Part shown: one piece after another, positions 10,822 to 21,152 of the stretch | Numbering within the stretch: the stretch's first letter is position 1 | Layout of the letters: every line of letters begins with the position of its first letter | Assembly (NCBI GenBank): GCA_937125455.1 | Contig: CAKZLK010000052.1 | Coordinates: forward strand, 1-64,000 | Direction: 5' to 3' | DNA: 64,000 bases | From: an uncultured Aequorivita sp. | GTDB lineage: Bacteria > Bacteroidota > Bacteroidia > Flavobacteriales > Flavobacteriaceae | Made by a program: the position numbers and the translations under genes | Notes under the pieces: generated by a model | Seen by the model: the letters and a program-made list of their open reading frames with translations, nothing else | The model's database searches: none | What the model was told of the DNA's origin: nothing

Positions 10822-13800
10822 TTATTCTTCTAATCTAATGTCAAGACCCAATCCTTTCAATTCGTGCATAAGTACGTTGAAAGATTCCGGTAATCCTGGT
10901 TCTGGCATGGTTTCACCTTTTACGATTGCTTCGTAGGTTTTCGCCCTTCCAATAACATCATCAGATTTAACAGTCAATATTTCTCTAAGTGTGCTGGATG
11001 CACCGTATGCTTCCAAGGCCCAAACTTCCATCTCTCCAAAACGCTGACCACCAAATTGTGCTTTACCACCAAGCGGTTGTTGCGTAATAAGTGAGTATGG
11101 TCCAATGGAACGTGCGTGCATCTTATCATCTACCATGTGCCCTAGTTTCAGCATATAGATTATTCCTACGGTTGCAGGTTGATCAAAACGCTTACCAGTT
11201 CCACCATCAAATAGATAGGTGTGTCCAAATCTTGGAATTCCAGCTTCATCAGTCAATTCATTTATCTGGTCTATAGTTGCACCGTCAAAAATTGGAGTTG
11301 CATATTTGCGTCCTAATTTCTGTCCAGCCCACCCAAGAACCGTTTCATAAATCTGCCCAATGTTCATACGTGATGGTACCCCAAGTGGGTTCAATACGAT
11401 ATCAACAGGAGTTCCATCTTCTAGAAATGGCATATCTTCATCGCGAACAATACGTGCAACAATACCTTTGTTTCCGTGACGTCCCGCCATCTTGTCCCCT
11501 ACTTTCAGTTTACGTTTTTTAGCGATATAAACTTTGGCAAGTTTCAAAATTCCGGCTGGAAGCTCATCCCCAACGGAGATGGTAAACTTCTCACGACGTA
11601 AGTTACCTTGAAGGTCGTTTTCCTTAATTTTATAGTTGTGCATTAAATCTGCCACCAACACATTGGTTTCATCATCAGTTGTCCAAACACCTCCGGTTAA
11701 GTGGGTATAATCGTCAACAGCGTGAAGCATCTTTAATGTGAACTTTTTACCTTTTGGAAAAACTACTTCTCCAAGGTCATTATTTACACCTTGTGCAGTT
11801 TTTCCGCCTACAATGGTGAAAAGTTTTTCAATCAAAACATCTTGTAGCTCAACAAACTTAGCTTCGTATTTTGCCTCAAGTTCTGCGATGTCTTCTTTAT
11901 CCTTTGCACGTTTTCGTTTATCTTTTACGGCGCGGGCAAACAATTTCTTCTCTATTACTACACCGTGTAAGGACGGTGAAGCTTTTAGCGAAGCATCTTT
12001 AACATCACCTGCTTTATCTCCAAAAATGGCGCGAAGTAATTTTTCTTCTGGTGTAGGATCACTTTCTCCTTTTGGGGTGATCTTACCTATAAGTATATCG
12101 CCAGGTTTTACCTCGGCGCCAATACGGATCATACCCGCTTCATCCAAATCTTTTGTCGCTTCTTCCGAAACGTTGGGAATGTCATTGGTCAATTCTTCGT
12201 TACCCAATTTGGTATCTCGAACTTCCAAAGAATATTCGTCAATATGGATAGAGGTGAAAATATCTTCACGTACCACTCTTTCAGAAATTACGATAGCATC
12301 CTCAAAGTTGTATCCTTTCCATGGCATGAAGGCAACCTTCATGTTTCGTCCAAGAGCAAGTTCTCCTTTTTCGGTAGCATAACCTTGACAAAGCACTTGT
12401 CCTTTTTTCACTCTATCGCCTTTACGAACAATAGGCTTCAAGTTAATGGAAGTACTTTGGTTTGTTTTTCTGAATTTTACTAATTGATATGTTTTATCAT
12501 CAGAATCAAAGCTAACCATACGCTCATTTTCGGTACGGTCATATTTAATAGTGATTTCGTTTGCATCAACATATTCCACCACACCATCACCTTCAGCATT
12601 TATCAAAACACGACTATCTGAAGCAACTTGTCTTTCAAGACCAGTTCCAACGATTGGTGAATCTGCAATCAACAAAGGTACCGCCTGACGCATCATGTTT
12701 GACCCCATCAGTGCACGGTTAGCATCATCATGCTCCAAGAAAGGAATCAACGATGCAGAAATAGATGCAATTTGGTTTGGCGCAACATCAGCATAATTTA
12801 CAACGCTTGGCTCCACAAGTGGGAAGTCACCTTCCATACGGGCAATAACTTTATCCGTATCAATTTCACCCTTATCTGTTAATGGAATGTTTGCTTGTGC
12901 GATGTGTTGATCTTCCTCTTCTTCAGCAGAAAGATAAACTGGTTCATGTTTCATGTCGATTTTACCATCTGTAACCTTGCGGTAAGGTGTCTCGATAAAA
13001 CCAAGATTGTTCACTTTTGCATAAACTGCAAGTGAGGAAATCAAACCAATGTTTGGTCCTTCTGGAGTTTCAATCGGACATAAACGACCGTAGTGTGTAT
13101 AGTGAACGTCACGAACCTCGAAACCTGCTCTTTCACGGGAAAGACCTCCTGGCCCAAGTGCAGAAAGACGACGCTTGTGCGTAATCTCTGCCAATGGATT
13201 GGTCTGGTCCATAAACTGTGAAAGCTGGTTGGTACCAAAGAATGAGTTGATTACTGACGAAAGTGTTTTCGCATTAATCAAATCAATAGGTGTAAAAACC
13301 TCATTGTCACGAACGTTCATACGCTCGCGGATAGTACGCGCCATACGGGCAAGACCAACACCAAACTGCTGTGACAATTGCTCCCCAACAGTACGTACTC
13401 GACGGTTGCTAAGGTGGTCAATATCATCAATCTCAGCTTTAGAGTTGATAAGCTCAATCAAATATTTAACTATGGTAATGATATCTTCTTTGGTAAGCAC
13501 TTGCTTATCCATTGCGATGTCAAGACCCAGTTTTTTGTTCATTCTATAACGACCTACTTCACCAAGATTATATCTCTGATCACTGAAGAAAAGTTTGTGG
13601 ATAATTCCACGAGCAGTTTCCTCATCGGGTGGTTCAGCATTACGAAGCTGTCTATATATATGTTCTACCGCTTCTTTTTCAGAGTTGGTAGGATCTTTTT
13701 GTAATGTATTGTGGATTATAGCATAATCTGCTAAAAGGTTATCCTCTTTGTGTAACAAGACAGTTTTTGATCCAGAATCTAGAATTTCGTCTATGTGCTC

Positions 13801-14634
13801 TTTTTCAAGAACAGTATCACGATCAAGAATTATTTCGTTACGCTCGATGGAAACAACCTCACCAGTATCTTCATCTACGAAATCCTCGTGCCAAGTTTTT
13901 AGTACACGAGCAGCCAGTTTACGGCCAATGTATTTTTTAAGTCCTGTTTTTGAAGCTTTCACTTCTTCCGCAAGATCAAATATTTCGAGAATATCCTTAT
14001 CCCTTTCAAAACCGATGGCACGGAAAAGTGTGGTTACAGGTAATTTTTTCTTACGGTCGATGTATGCATACATCACACTGTTGATATCTGTGGCGAACTC
14101 AATCCATGAACCTTTAAAAGGAATTACACGGGCAGAGTATAGCTTGGTTCCATTTGCATGGAACGACTGGCCAAAGAATACACCAGGAGAACGGTGAAGC
14201 TGTGAAACAACTACACGTTCAGCCCCATTAATGCAGAAAGTTCCGCTTGGGGTCATGTAAGGAATGGTACCAAGATAAACATCTTGCACAATGGTTTCAA
14301 AATCTTCGTGTTCTGCGTCTGTACAGTACAGTTTCAACCGCGCTTTTAGAGGCACACTATAGGTAAGACCACGTTCAATACATTCCTGGATGGAATATCT
14401 TGGCGGATCTACGAAATAGTCTAAGAATTCTAAAACGAATTGGTTGCGGGTATCGGTAATTGGGAAATTTTCCAAAAAGGTTTTATATAATCCTTCTTGG
14501 CCTCTTTCTTCTGATTTGGTTTCCAACTGGAAAAAATCCTGAAAGGATTTAATCTGAATGTCCAAAAAGTCGGGATAATCCGGCTTATTTTTTACAGAGG
14601 AAAAATTCAATCTTTCAGTTTGCGTTGCTGACAT
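10822..14634 (-). CDS. rpoB: DNA-directed RNA polymerase subunit beta
   Basis: 1270 residues, standard length for the phylum. The rifampicin-pocket segment ([20 protein letters not shown], at about residue 465-490) has the residues of the usual sensitive type, and the following [18 protein letters not shown] block is intact. The C-terminal motifs [19 protein letters not shown] and [19 protein letters not shown] interact with beta' in known structures. It follows rplL after 137 bp that hold a strong hairpin. It is co-transcribed with rpoC. Confidence 0.99.
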   Translation of the reverse strand: MSATQTERLNFSSVKNKPDYPDFLDIQIKSFQDFFQLETKSEERGQEGLYKTFLENFPITDTRNQFVLEFLDYFVDPPRYSIQECIERGLTYSVPLKARLKLYCTDAEHEDFETIVQDVYLGTIPYMTPSGTFCINGAERVVVSQLHRSPGVFFGQSFHANGTKLYSARVIPFKGSWIEFATDINSVMYAYIDRKKKLPVTTLFRAIGFERDKDILEIFDLAEEVKASKTGLKKYIGRKLAARVLKTWHEDFVDEDTGEVVSIERNEIILDRDTVLEKEHIDEILDSGSKTVLLHKEDNLLADYAIIHNTLQKDPTNSEKEAVEHIYRQLRNAEPPDEETARGIIHKLFFSDQRYNLGEVGRYRMNKKLGLDIAMDKQVLTKEDIITIVKYLIELINSKAEIDDIDHLSNRRVRTVGEQLSQQFGVGLARMARTIRERMNVRDNEVFTPIDLINAKTLSSVINSFFGTNQLSQFMDQTNPLAEITHKRRLSALGPGGLSRERAGFEVRDVHYTHYGRLCPIETPEGPNIGLISSLAVYAKVNNLGFIETPYRKVTDGKIDMKHEPVYLSAEEEEDQHIAQANIPLTDKGEIDTDKVIARMEGDFPLVEPSVVNYADVAPNQIASISASLIPFLEHDDANRALMGSNMMRQAVPLLIADSPIVGTGLERQVASDSRVLINAEGDGVVEYVDANEITIKYDRTENERMVSFDSDDKTYQLVKFRKTNQSTSINLKPIVRKGDRVKKGQVLCQGYATEKGELALGRNMKVAFMPWKGYNFEDAIVISERVVREDIFTSIHIDEYSLEVRDTKLGNEELTNDIPNVSEEATKDLDEAGMIRIGAEVKPGDILIGKITPKGESDPTPEEKLLRAIFGDKAGDVKDASLKASPSLHGVVIEKKLFARAVKDKRKRAKDKEDIAELEAKYEAKFVELQDVLIEKLFTIVGGKTAQGVNNDLGEVVFPKGKKFTLKMLHAVDDYTHLTGGVWTTDDETNVLVADLMHNYKIKENDLQGNLRREKFTISVGDELPAGILKLAKVYIAKKRKLKVGDKMAGRHGNKGIVARIVRDEDMPFLEDGTPVDIVLNPLGVPSRMNIGQIYETVLGWAGQKLGRKYATPIFDGATIDQINELTDEAGIPRFGHTYLFDGGTGKRFDQPATVGIIYMLKLGHMVDDKMHARSIGPYSLITQQPLGGKAQFGGQRFGEMEVWALEAYGASSTLREILTVKSDDVIGRAKTYEAIVKGETMPEPGLPESFNVLMHELKGLGLDIRLEE

Positions 14635-14708
14635 CTATGGACGGAATTTTAATTAAAATAATATTGAAAATCGTATAAAAAAGGTGTTAACCATTATATA
14701 CGCAAAAT

Positions 14709-14748
14709 GGTTTAGGTCATTCCAAAGTAAATTCGGAAGACCTAAACC
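14709..14748 (-). other. Attenuator-like hairpin between rplL and rpoB
   Basis: GGTTTAGGTC and GACCTAAACC form a 10-bp outer stem. An inner TTCC/GGAA stem is separated from it by a one-base bulge, with loop AAAGTAAATTC. Many bacteria have a partial terminator or RNase III site here that sets the ratio of ribosomal protein to polymerase. The inner part closely resembles the hairpin 3' of tuf. Confidence 0.75.
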
Positions 14749-14771
14749 TTAAGGTTTGGAACGTAGGGAGC

Positions 14772-15146
14772 TTACTTAAGCTCAACCTCAGCTCCAGCTT
14801 CTTCTAGTTGAGCTTTTAAAGCCTCAGCTTCATCTTTAGACACACCTTCTTTTATTGGAGAAGGAGCATTATCAACCATTTCTTTTGCTTCTTTAAGACC
14901 AGCACCAGTTAATTCCTTAACTAATTTTACAACTGCAAGTTTAGATGCACCAGCAGCTTTCAACATTACTGTGAATTCTGATTGCTCATCTGCTGCTTCA
15001 GCTGCAGCACCTCCACCAGCGGCAACAGCAACAGCTGCAGCAGCAGGCTCAATGCCATACTCGTCTTTTAATATTGTAGCTAACTCATTAACTTCTTTTA
15101 CTGTTAGGTTAACCAATTTTTCTGCGAAATCTTTCAAATCTGCCAT
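14772..15146 (-). CDS. rplL: 50S ribosomal protein bL12 (L7/L12)
   Basis: 124 residues. The N-terminal dimerisation helix ([20 protein letters not shown]) is followed by the alanine-rich hinge ([18 protein letters not shown]), then the conserved C-terminal factor-binding domain with [20 protein letters not shown]. It forms the ribosomal stalk together with bL10 encoded upstream. The 57-bp spacing to rplJ supports co-transcription. Confidence 0.98.
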   Translation of the reverse strand: MADLKDFAEKLVNLTVKEVNELATILKDEYGIEPAAAAVAVAAGGGAAAEAADEQSEFTVMLKAAGASKLAVVKLVKELTGAGLKEAKEMVDNAPSPIKEGVSKDEAEALKAQLEEAGAEVELK

Positions 15147-15203
15147 TTCTATCGTTTTTAAAAATAATTGTGTTTATATAAATTAATTAGTGCTAAATGA
15201 ATT

Positions 15204-15725
15204 TTATCCTTCTCTTTCGGATAAGGTCTTAACTAGTCCTGCAATTGTACTACCACCACTCTTAAGAGCAGAGATAACGTTTTTAGCAGGCGATTGTAAC
15301 AACCCGATAATTTCTCCAACAAGCTCGTCTTTAGATTTAAGGTCAACCAAACTATCCAATTGATTATCGCCAACGTAAATTGACTCTTGGATGTAGGCTC
15401 CTTTCAAAAGAGGTTTATCAGATTTTTTTCTGAATTCTTTAATTACTTTGGCTGGTGCATTACCTGTTTCAGAAAACATCAAAGACGTATTACCTTTAAG
15501 TATTTCTGTCAATTCACCAAAATCCTTATCAGAACTTTCCATTGCCTTTTTAAGCAATGTGTTCTTAACTACTGCTAACTGAACACCAGCCTTGAAACAA
15601 GCGCGGCGAAGGTTAGAAGTATTCCCTGCGTTAAGGCCTGAAATATCTGCCAAATAGATATTAGCATTATCAGACAACTGCGCAGTTAACGTTTCAATTA
15701 CTTGTGATTTTTCTTCTCTTGTCAT
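15204..15725 (-). CDS. rplJ: 50S ribosomal protein uL10
   Basis: 173 residues. The N-terminal rRNA-binding domain begins MTREEKSQVIETL and contains the family's RRACFKAGVQLAVVKNTLLKK region. The C-terminal helix that carries bL12 dimers ends the protein. It lies only 12 bp after rplA, so a classical long L10 leader is not present between the genes. Any L10-L12 autoregulatory site would have to lie within the rplA 3' end. Confidence 0.97.
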   Translation of the reverse strand: MTREEKSQVIETLTAQLSDNANIYLADISGLNAGNTSNLRRACFKAGVQLAVVKNTLLKKAMESSDKDFGELTEILKGNTSLMFSETGNAPAKVIKEFRKKSDKPLLKGAYIQESIYVGDNQLDSLVDLKSKDELVGEIIGLLQSPAKNVISALKSGGSTIAGLVKTLSEREG

Positions 15726-15737
15726 AATTTCAAGTTT

Positions 15738-16436
15738 TTACTGCTCAGTAAACCTTTTAGTGTCAATTTCAACACCAGGACTCATTGTGCTAGACATAAA
15801 AATACTTTTTATGTAAACACCTTTTGCAGCCTGGGGCTTAAGTTTAACGAGGGTTGTTAATAATTCTCTTGCGTTTCCTGCAATTTTTTCGGCATCAAAA
15901 GATGCTTTCCCAATTGCTGCGTGTACAATACCAGTTTTATCAACTTTGAAGTCAATTTTACCAGCTTTTACATCCGAAACTGCTTTAGCAACATCCATAG
16001 TTACTGTACCAGTCTTTGGGTTTGGCATAAGACCACGAGGACCCAATACGCGTCCTAAAGGACCTAATTTACCCATTACACTAGGCATAGTTACAATAAC
16101 GTCAACATCTGTCCATCCTCCTTTAATTTTATCGAGGTACTCATCAAGACCTACGTAGTCTGCTCCTGCTTCTTTGGCTTCGGCTTCCTTATCTGGAGTA
16201 ACCAATGCCAATACTTTTACGTCTTTACCTGTTCCGTGCGGAAGGGTAACAACGCCTCTAACCATTTGGTTCGCTTTACGTGGATCCACGTTAAGACGAA
16301 CTGCAAGGTCAACGGAAGCATCAAACTTTACGCTGGTGATTTCTTTTATTAAAGCAGAAGCTTCAGCTACTGAATAGGCCTTATTGGGCTCTATTTTGGC
16401 GTTGGCTTCCTTTTGCTTTTTAGTTAATTGTGCCAT
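15738..16436 (-). CDS. rplA: 50S ribosomal protein uL1
   Basis: 232 residues, full length. It carries the L1 signatures ([20 protein letters not shown] and [15 protein letters not shown]). L1 forms the mobile stalk at the E site and in many bacteria represses its own operon. It is 20 bp downstream of rplK. Confidence 0.98.
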   Translation of the reverse strand: MAQLTKKQKEANAKIEPNKAYSVAEASALIKEITSVKFDASVDLAVRLNVDPRKANQMVRGVVTLPHGTGKDVKVLALVTPDKEAEAKEAGADYVGLDEYLDKIKGGWTDVDVIVTMPSVMGKLGPLGRVLGPRGLMPNPKTGTVTMDVAKAVSDVKAGKIDFKVDKTGIVHAAIGKASFDAEKIAGNARELLTTLVKLKPQAAKGVYIKSIFMSSTMSPGVEIDTKRFTEQ

Positions 16437-16456
16437 TTTATAGATTCTTTTTCAGA

Positions 16457-16894
16457 TTAAAAAGGTGCATCACCTTTTATTTTAACTCCCATAGAACGCG
16501 CAGTACCAGCTACCATTTTCATAGCAGACTCTACGGTAAATGCGTTAAGATCGGGCATTTTATCTTCCGCAATCGTTTTAACTTGATCCCAAGAGATAGT
16601 GGCTATTTTTTTTGCGTGTGGTTCACCGGAGCCTTTTTTTGCTTTAGCAGCTTCAAGTATTTGCACTGCAGCGGGTGGGGTTTTAATAACAAAATCAAAT
16701 GACTTGTCCTTATAAACCGTGATCGCTACTGGCAATACTTTACCTTGCTTATCCTGGGTTCTAGCATTAAACTGCTTACAGAATTCCATGATGTTTACAC
16801 CGGCAGCACCAAGAGCAGGCCCAACTGGTGGTGATGGGTTAGCAGCACCTCCACGAACTTGCAACTTAACTACTTTACTGATTTCTTTTGCCAT
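16457..16894 (-). CDS. rplK: 50S ribosomal protein uL11
   Basis: 145 residues. It has the N-terminal proline-rich thiostrepton-loop sequence ([20 protein letters not shown]) and the C-terminal rRNA-binding domain ([18 protein letters not shown]). It binds the GTPase-associated centre of 23S rRNA. The start is the ATG at 16894. The upstream bases are AT-rich with no Shine-Dalgarno sequence. Confidence 0.98.
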   Translation of the reverse strand: MAKEISKVVKLQVRGGAANPSPPVGPALGAAGVNIMEFCKQFNARTQDKQGKVLPVAITVYKDKSFDFVIKTPPAAVQILEAAKAKKGSGEPHAKKIATISWDQVKTIAEDKMPDLNAFTVESAMKMVAGTARSMGVKIKGDAPF

Positions 16895-16958
16895 TTCTAA
16901 TTTTTAATGTGGTTCTTCAAAAGTGGAAGCCTTTGTAAAAACCTATTAAGCGTAACAA

Positions 16959-17513
16959 TTAAACTTTTTCTACTTGCATATAACTCAATTCCAATGGTGT
17001 TTTTCTTCCAAAGATTTTCACCATTACTTCAAGCTTGCGTTTTTCTTCATTTATTTTTTCAACAGTACCGTTAAATCCATTGAACGGACCATCTATAACT
17101 TTTACCGTTTCGCCAGTTATGAAAGGTATGTTTACGTTATCGTCTTTTACAGACAATTCATCAACTTTTCCTAACATTCTGTTCACTTCAGATTGTCTAA
17201 GTGGCACAGGATCTCCTCCTTTAACCTCCCCTAAAAAACCAATAACGCCGTTAATTGATTTTATAATGTGAGGAATTTCACCACCTAAATTTGCTTGGAT
17301 CATTATATAACCCGGAAAATAAACGCGCTCTTTGTTTACTTTTTTTCCGTTACGAATCTGTATAACTTTTTCAGTGGGTACGAGCACCTGATCAATATAA
17401 TCCTCAAGCTCCAATCGCTTTATCTCAGTTTCGATATACGATTTGATTTTGTTCTCCTGCCCACTTACTGAACGGACTACATACCACTTTTTTGTACTTG
17501 TTGTTTCGGTCAT
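16959..17513 (-). CDS. nusG: Transcription termination/antitermination factor NusG
   Basis: 184 residues. The N-terminal NGN domain begins at KKWYVVRSVSGQE and the KOW domain at VKVIDGPFNGFNGTVEKI. NusG binds RNA polymerase and links it to Rho or the ribosome. It lies 3 bp after secE, the usual order. Confidence 0.97.
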   Translation of the reverse strand: MTETTSTKKWYVVRSVSGQENKIKSYIETEIKRLELEDYIDQVLVPTEKVIQIRNGKKVNKERVYFPGYIMIQANLGGEIPHIIKSINGVIGFLGEVKGGDPVPLRQSEVNRMLGKVDELSVKDDNVNIPFITGETVKVIDGPFNGFNGTVEKINEEKRKLEVMVKIFGRKTPLELSYMQVEKV

Positions 17514-17516
17514 TTC

Positions 17517-17705
17517 TTACGACTTGATCCAGATGAAATATTTATCCACTAACCAGTGAAATACTGTATCTACCCCCCAAACTGCCAAGGCCAACACAAC
17601 AGAAAAAACTGCAACAATAACAGTCAACTTTTGAGCCTCTGCCCAAGAAGGCCAGGAAACGTGATTTTTAAGTTCTTTATAAGATTCTGTAATATAGTTT
17701 ACCAT
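17517..17705 (-). CDS. secE: Protein translocase subunit SecE
   Basis: 62 residues, the short single-spanning form typical of Bacteroidota. The amphipathic helix (ESYKELKNHVSWPSWAEAQK) precedes one transmembrane segment (about residues 28-50). It is an essential part of the SecYEG channel. Its place between tRNA-Trp and nusG is the common arrangement. Confidence 0.95.
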   Translation of the reverse strand: MVNYITESYKELKNHVSWPSWAEAQKLTVIVAVFSVVLALAVWGVDTVFHWLVDKYFIWIKS

Positions 17706-17739
17706 AGCTGAAGGCGTTTATATTTTTACTCTAAATTAG

Positions 17740-17812
17740 CACGGGTTGAGAGACTCGAACTCACGACACCTGGTTTTGGAGACCAGTGCTCTACCAACTG
17801 AGCTAAACCCGT
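17740..17812 (-). tRNA. trnW: tRNA-Trp (anticodon CCA)
   Basis: The cloverleaf is intact. The acceptor stem is ACGGGTT/AACCCGT with discriminator G, and the anticodon loop CTCCAAA lies inside the stem CTGGT/ACCAG. CCA is not encoded. It sits between tuf and secE. Confidence 0.97.
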
Positions 17813-17858
17813 TTATAAGGATTAGCACCTTTTAATAACAATACGCTAAACCCGCTAT

Positions 17859-17903
17859 AAAAGCCAAGGTATCCCGAAGTAAATTCGGGACACCCAAAGC
17901 TTT
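17859..17903 (-). terminator. Hairpin 3' of tuf (partial terminator or processing site)
   Basis: The core stem TCCCGAA/TTCGGGA (17872-17878 with 17884-17890) extends through ACC/GGT and AAAGC/GCTTT segments with small internal loops. Only a short U-run follows on the minus strand, so read-through into tRNA-Trp and secE is likely. The core is nearly identical to that of the rplL-rpoB hairpin. Confidence 0.65.
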
Positions 17904-17917
17904 AAATTATATAATAA

Positions 17918-19105
17918 TTAGTCTAAAATCTCAGTTACCTGACCTGCACCTACGGTACGGCCACCTTCACGGATAGCGAAACGAAGACCTACGTTCATTG
18001 CAATTGCTTGAAGCAACTCAACATGGATCGTTAAGTTATCACCAGGCATTACCATTTCAACACCATCAGGAAGCATAATTGTTCCAGTTACGTCAGTTGT
18101 ACGAACGTAGAACTGTGGACGGTAATTGTTATGGAATGGAGTGTGACGTCCACCTTCTTCTTTTTTAAGGATATAAACCTCAGCTTTAAATTTAGCATGT
18201 GGAGTTACAGATCCTTTTTTACAGATAACCATACCACGACGAATATCGTTCTTTTCAATACCTCTCAAAAGAATACCTACGTTGTCTCCGGCCTCACCCC
18301 TATCAAGGATCTTACGGAACATCTCAACTCCAGTAATAGTAGAAGTCAATTTCTCAGCACCCATACCGATAATGTCAACAACATCACCTGTATTAGCAAC
18401 ACCAGTTTCGATACGTCCAGTTGCAACAGTACCACGACCAGTAATAGAGAATACATCTTCAATAGGCATTAGGAAAGGCTTATCCACATCACGAGTTGGA
18501 AGTTCAATCCAAGCATCAACAGCCTCCATCAATTGAAGAACTGAATCAACCCATTTTTGCTCACCGTTAAGTGCGCCAAGTGCAGAACCAGCAATTACAG
18601 GTCCGTTATCACCATCATACTCATAGAAGTTAAGAAGGTCACGAATTTCCATCTCAACTAGTTCAAGCAATTCCTCATCATCAACCATATCCACTTTATT
18701 CATGAATACAACGATACGTGGAATACCTACCTGACGACCCAAAAGGATATGCTCACGTGTTTGTGGCATTGGTCCGTCTGTAGCAGCAACAACTAGTATA
18801 GCACCGTCCATTTGAGCAGCACCAGTAACCATGTTCTTTACGTAATCCGCGTGACCAGGACAGTCAACGTGCGCGTAGTGACGGTTAGCTGTTTGGTACT
18901 CTACGTGTGAAGAGTTGATTGTTATACCTCTTTCTTTCTCCTCAGGAGCGTTATCAATTTGGTCGAATGATCTGGCTTCTGAATAACCCGCATCGGCCAT
19001 TACTTTGGTAATAGCTGCGGTTAACGTTGTTTTACCGTGATCTACGTGTCCAATTGTACCTACATTTAAGTGGGGTTTTGACCGATCGAATGTTTCTTTT
19101 GCCAT
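17918..19105 (-). CDS. tuf: Elongation factor Tu
   Basis: 395 residues, full length. P-loop GHVDHGKT at residues 19-26, the switch I segment with KERGITIN, G3 DCPGHADY and G4 NKVD are all present. Domains II and III follow. It delivers aminoacyl-tRNA to the ribosome. It lies downstream of four tRNA genes in the same orientation, a classic co-transcribed arrangement, and has no Shine-Dalgarno sequence (upstream bases ATTAATACAAA). Confidence 0.99.
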   Translation of the reverse strand: MAKETFDRSKPHLNVGTIGHVDHGKTTLTAAITKVMADAGYSEARSFDQIDNAPEEKERGITINSSHVEYQTANRHYAHVDCPGHADYVKNMVTGAAQMDGAILVVAATDGPMPQTREHILLGRQVGIPRIVVFMNKVDMVDDEELLELVEMEIRDLLNFYEYDGDNGPVIAGSALGALNGEQKWVDSVLQLMEAVDAWIELPTRDVDKPFLMPIEDVFSITGRGTVATGRIETGVANTGDVVDIIGMGAEKLTSTITGVEMFRKILDRGEAGDNVGILLRGIEKNDIRRGMVICKKGSVTPHAKFKAEVYILKKEEGGRHTPFHNNYRPQFYVRTTDVTGTIMLPDGVEMVMPGDNLTIHVELLQAIAMNVGLRFAIREGGRTVGAGQVTEILD

Positions 19106-19163
19106 TTTGTATTAATTTTAATCTTAGTTATAAATATATTAGTGTTACTTGTAATCAAATTTG

Positions 19164-19235
<72 letters not shown>

Positions 19236-19296
19236 GTAAAGTATTTAATTTCTCCTTTAAAAGAAAGGAAGACATTCCAACCCTTACAGGTTTTTG

Positions 19297-19369
19297 AGCG
19301 GGAGACCGGGTTCGAACCGGCGACATTCAGCTTGGAAGGCTGACGCTCTACCAACTGAGCTACTCCCGC
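19297..19369 (-). tRNA. trnG: tRNA-Gly (anticodon TCC)
   Basis: Acceptor stem GCGGGAG pairs with CTCCCGC, discriminator U. Anticodon loop CTTCCAA gives anticodon TCC within the stem TCAGC/GCTGA. Confidence 0.97.
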
Positions 19370-19443
19370 ATTTTAATTCTGATTTCAGAATCTTGGTATT
19401 CAACATTTCAATTAAACGCTTTCACTGACGCAAAAGTTAATTG

Positions 19444-19525
<82 letters not shown>

Positions 19526-19587
19526 GAGGTATTCAAAATTTGAATCCTAAAATCCAAATTTCGAATAGGCATTTCAAAATTTTAAAG

Positions 19588-19661
19588 AGCCGATAGAGGG
19601 ACTCGAACCCACGACCTGCTGATTACAAATCAGCTGCTCTAGCCAGCTGAGCTACATCGGC
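19588..19661 (-). tRNA. trnT: tRNA-Thr (anticodon TGT)
   Basis: Acceptor stem GCCGATG/TATCGGC, discriminator U. Anticodon loop TTTGTAA gives anticodon TGT within the stem GCTGA/TCAGC. It is the first gene of the tRNA-tuf transcription unit. Confidence 0.96.
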
Positions 19662-19695
19662 TTTTTGACCTCTTTTTAAGACTATTTTTTAGCCA

Positions 19696-19723
19696 TAAAA
19701 AAGTCCGCTATTTCTAACGGACT
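19696..19723 (-). terminator. Terminator of hpf
   Basis: On the minus strand AGTCCG, a 10-nt loop and CGGACT are followed at once by TTTTTT, a classical intrinsic terminator about 50 bp after the hpf stop. It overlaps the predicted start point of the tRNA-tuf operon. Confidence 0.85.
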
Positions 19724-19724
19724 G

Positions 19725-19754
19725 CAAATGTAGAGAAATTATTTTTTCTACAAA
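19725..19754 (-). promoter_or_regulatory. Promoter of the tRNA-tuf operon
   Basis: On the minus strand TTTG (19751-19754), an 18-bp spacer and TACATTTG (19725-19732) match the Bacteroidota vegetative promoter TTTG-N17-20-TAnnTTTG on both boxes. The predicted start is near 19718, inside the hpf terminator. This is the best promoter match I found in the window. Confidence 0.8.
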
Positions 19755-19774
19755 ACTTTTTCTAAAAAATTATA

Positions 19775-20077
19775 TTACAAATATGCTTTTTGTTTCTGTT
19801 TTCTTTTTTTGAGTTGCCTCTCTAAAGTCTTTACAACTTCATCTGTAGCCTCTTCAAAGGTTCTGGCCTCTTTCTTTACCATTAAATCATCCCCAGGAAT
19901 ACTCAACAAAACTTCAACTATTTTATTTTCTTTCTCACTGGTTTTCTGGACTTTTAAAAACACATCTGCAAAAACTATCTTATCATAAAAATGTTCGAGT
20001 TTAGATAATTTCTTTTCGACGAATACCAATAACTCATCCTTGGCCGCAAAATTGGGGGTCTGTACACTTACCTTCAT
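19775..20077 (-). CDS. hpf: Ribosome hibernation-promoting factor, HPF/YfiA family
   Basis: 100 residues, the short HPF/RaiA form. It begins MKVSVQTPNFAAKDELLVFV, continues with the typical KLSKLEHFYDKI region and ends in a very basic tail (QLKKRKQKQKAYL). Members bind the decoding region of the 30S subunit and inactivate ribosomes in stationary phase. It lies 64 bp after xerC on the same strand. Its terminator overlaps the promoter of the next operon. Confidence 0.93.
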   Translation of the reverse strand: MKVSVQTPNFAAKDELLVFVEKKLSKLEHFYDKIVFADVFLKVQKTSEKENKIVEVLLSIPGDDLMVKKEARTFEEATDEVVKTLERQLKKRKQKQKAYL

Positions 20078-20141
20078 ATTATATTATTTTAAAAATTAAT
20101 ATACTATGTATTTTTATGCCATAAGCTTCTATTAGTTTGAT

Positions 20142-21026
20142 TTAGTTGCGCGGATGTGAGTTTTTATAAACCTCTTTTAATTTCGCTATACTATTCTGTG
20201 TATAAACTTGTGTTGAAGCAAGACTGGAATGACCCAACAATTCCTTCACCGAGTTTATATCCGCACCTTCGTTTAAAAGATGTGTTGCAAAAGAATGCCG
20301 CAAAATATGCGGACTCTTCTTTACTTTCTCCGAAGTTTTACTAAAGTATGAATTTATAATCCTAAATACAAGAGTTTCATAAATTTTAACCCCCTTTTGG
20401 GTTAGTAATAAAAAATCTGCATCCTTTATATTTTCAATCTGGTCCCGATATGGCAAATACCCGTTAATTGTGTTAAGTACAGAAGGCAATAAAGGGATGA
20501 TGCGTTCTTTGTTTCTTTTCCCCAAAACTTTGATGGTTTTCTGTGCAAATGAAACATCATTCAATTTTATATTGATAAGCTCCGCCCGTCTTATTCCTGT
20601 GGAATAAAACAATTCTACTATCAACCGGTCACGAAGACCTTCAAAATTGTTTTCAGCTTGCAAGATTTCCATTACGTTCCCTATCTCTTTTTCAGAAAAA
20701 GGGACTTGGATTTTTTTGGAGGTTTTTAGCGCCTTGTGTTTTGCCAAAGGATTTATTTCAATCTGACCCGATTTTAACAGAAACTTATAATAGGTTTTTA
20801 GCGAAGAGATTTTTCGGTTTACCGACCGGTTTGAAATACCCGTATCTACCAATGAAACGATCCAGCTCCGAACGATGGAATAATTTACATTTATAATTTC
20901 AGAATATTGATATTCTTCTGAAGCAAACTTTTGAAAATCTTCCAAATCCTTCAAATAGGCGGTCACCGTATGTGGGGAATATTTTTTTTCGAGCTGAAGG
21001 TAATCTGTGAATGCTTGAAATGACAT
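20142..21026 (-). CDS. xerC: Tyrosine recombinase XerC-like
   Basis: 294 residues. The N-terminal SAM-like core-binding domain is followed by the catalytic domain with the full tyrosine-recombinase set: R146 (TGIRRAEL), K170, H240 and R243 (HILRHSFATHLL), H266 (GHSSL) and Y275. Length and context (between rpsU and hpf, conserved in Flavobacteriaceae) point to the chromosome dimer-resolution enzyme rather than a phage or island integrase. No attachment sites or foreign genes are adjacent. Confidence 0.92.
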   Translation of the reverse strand: MSFQAFTDYLQLEKKYSPHTVTAYLKDLEDFQKFASEEYQYSEIINVNYSIVRSWIVSLVDTGISNRSVNRKISSLKTYYKFLLKSGQIEINPLAKHKALKTSKKIQVPFSEKEIGNVMEILQAENNFEGLRDRLIVELFYSTGIRRAELINIKLNDVSFAQKTIKVLGKRNKERIIPLLPSVLNTINGYLPYRDQIENIKDADFLLLTQKGVKIYETLVFRIINSYFSKTSEKVKKSPHILRHSFATHLLNEGADINSVKELLGHSSLASTQVYTQNSIAKLKEVYKNSHPRN

Positions 21027-21058
21027 TTCTTAGAATATTGGATACGAGTTAAATTTAG

Positions 21059-21066
21059 CAAATTTA
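21059..21066 (-). promoter_or_regulatory. Candidate -7 element of xerC
   Basis: TAAATTTG on the minus strand matches TAnnTTTG, 33 bp upstream of the start and just after the rpsU terminator. No -33 box is evident. Confidence 0.45.
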
Positions 21067-21092
21067 TAATTGGCAACTAAAATTGCCTGAAA

Positions 21093-21126
21093 TAAAAAAA
21101 TCCGTTGGAAAATATTCCAACGGATC
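21093..21126 (-). terminator. Terminator of rpsU
   Basis: ATCCGTTGGAA and TTCCAACGGAT form an 11-bp stem. A seven-base U-run follows on the minus strand. It separates rpsU from xerC. Confidence 0.9.
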
Positions 21127-21152
21127 TCTATTTTTATTCAAAAGGATATAAA

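Noticed and set aside
11738-12382. 214-residue plus-strand frame opposite rpoB, and many similar frames opposite rpoB and rpoC
   Set aside because: They lie fully within strongly conserved coding sequence on the other strand and have no recognisable domain. They follow from codon bias in the highly expressed genes.
20142-21026. Tyrosine recombinase as an integrase of a mobile island
   Set aside because: Its neighbours are rpsU, hpf and tRNA-tuf core genes, and no attachment repeats or cargo are seen. This is the chromosomal Xer enzyme.
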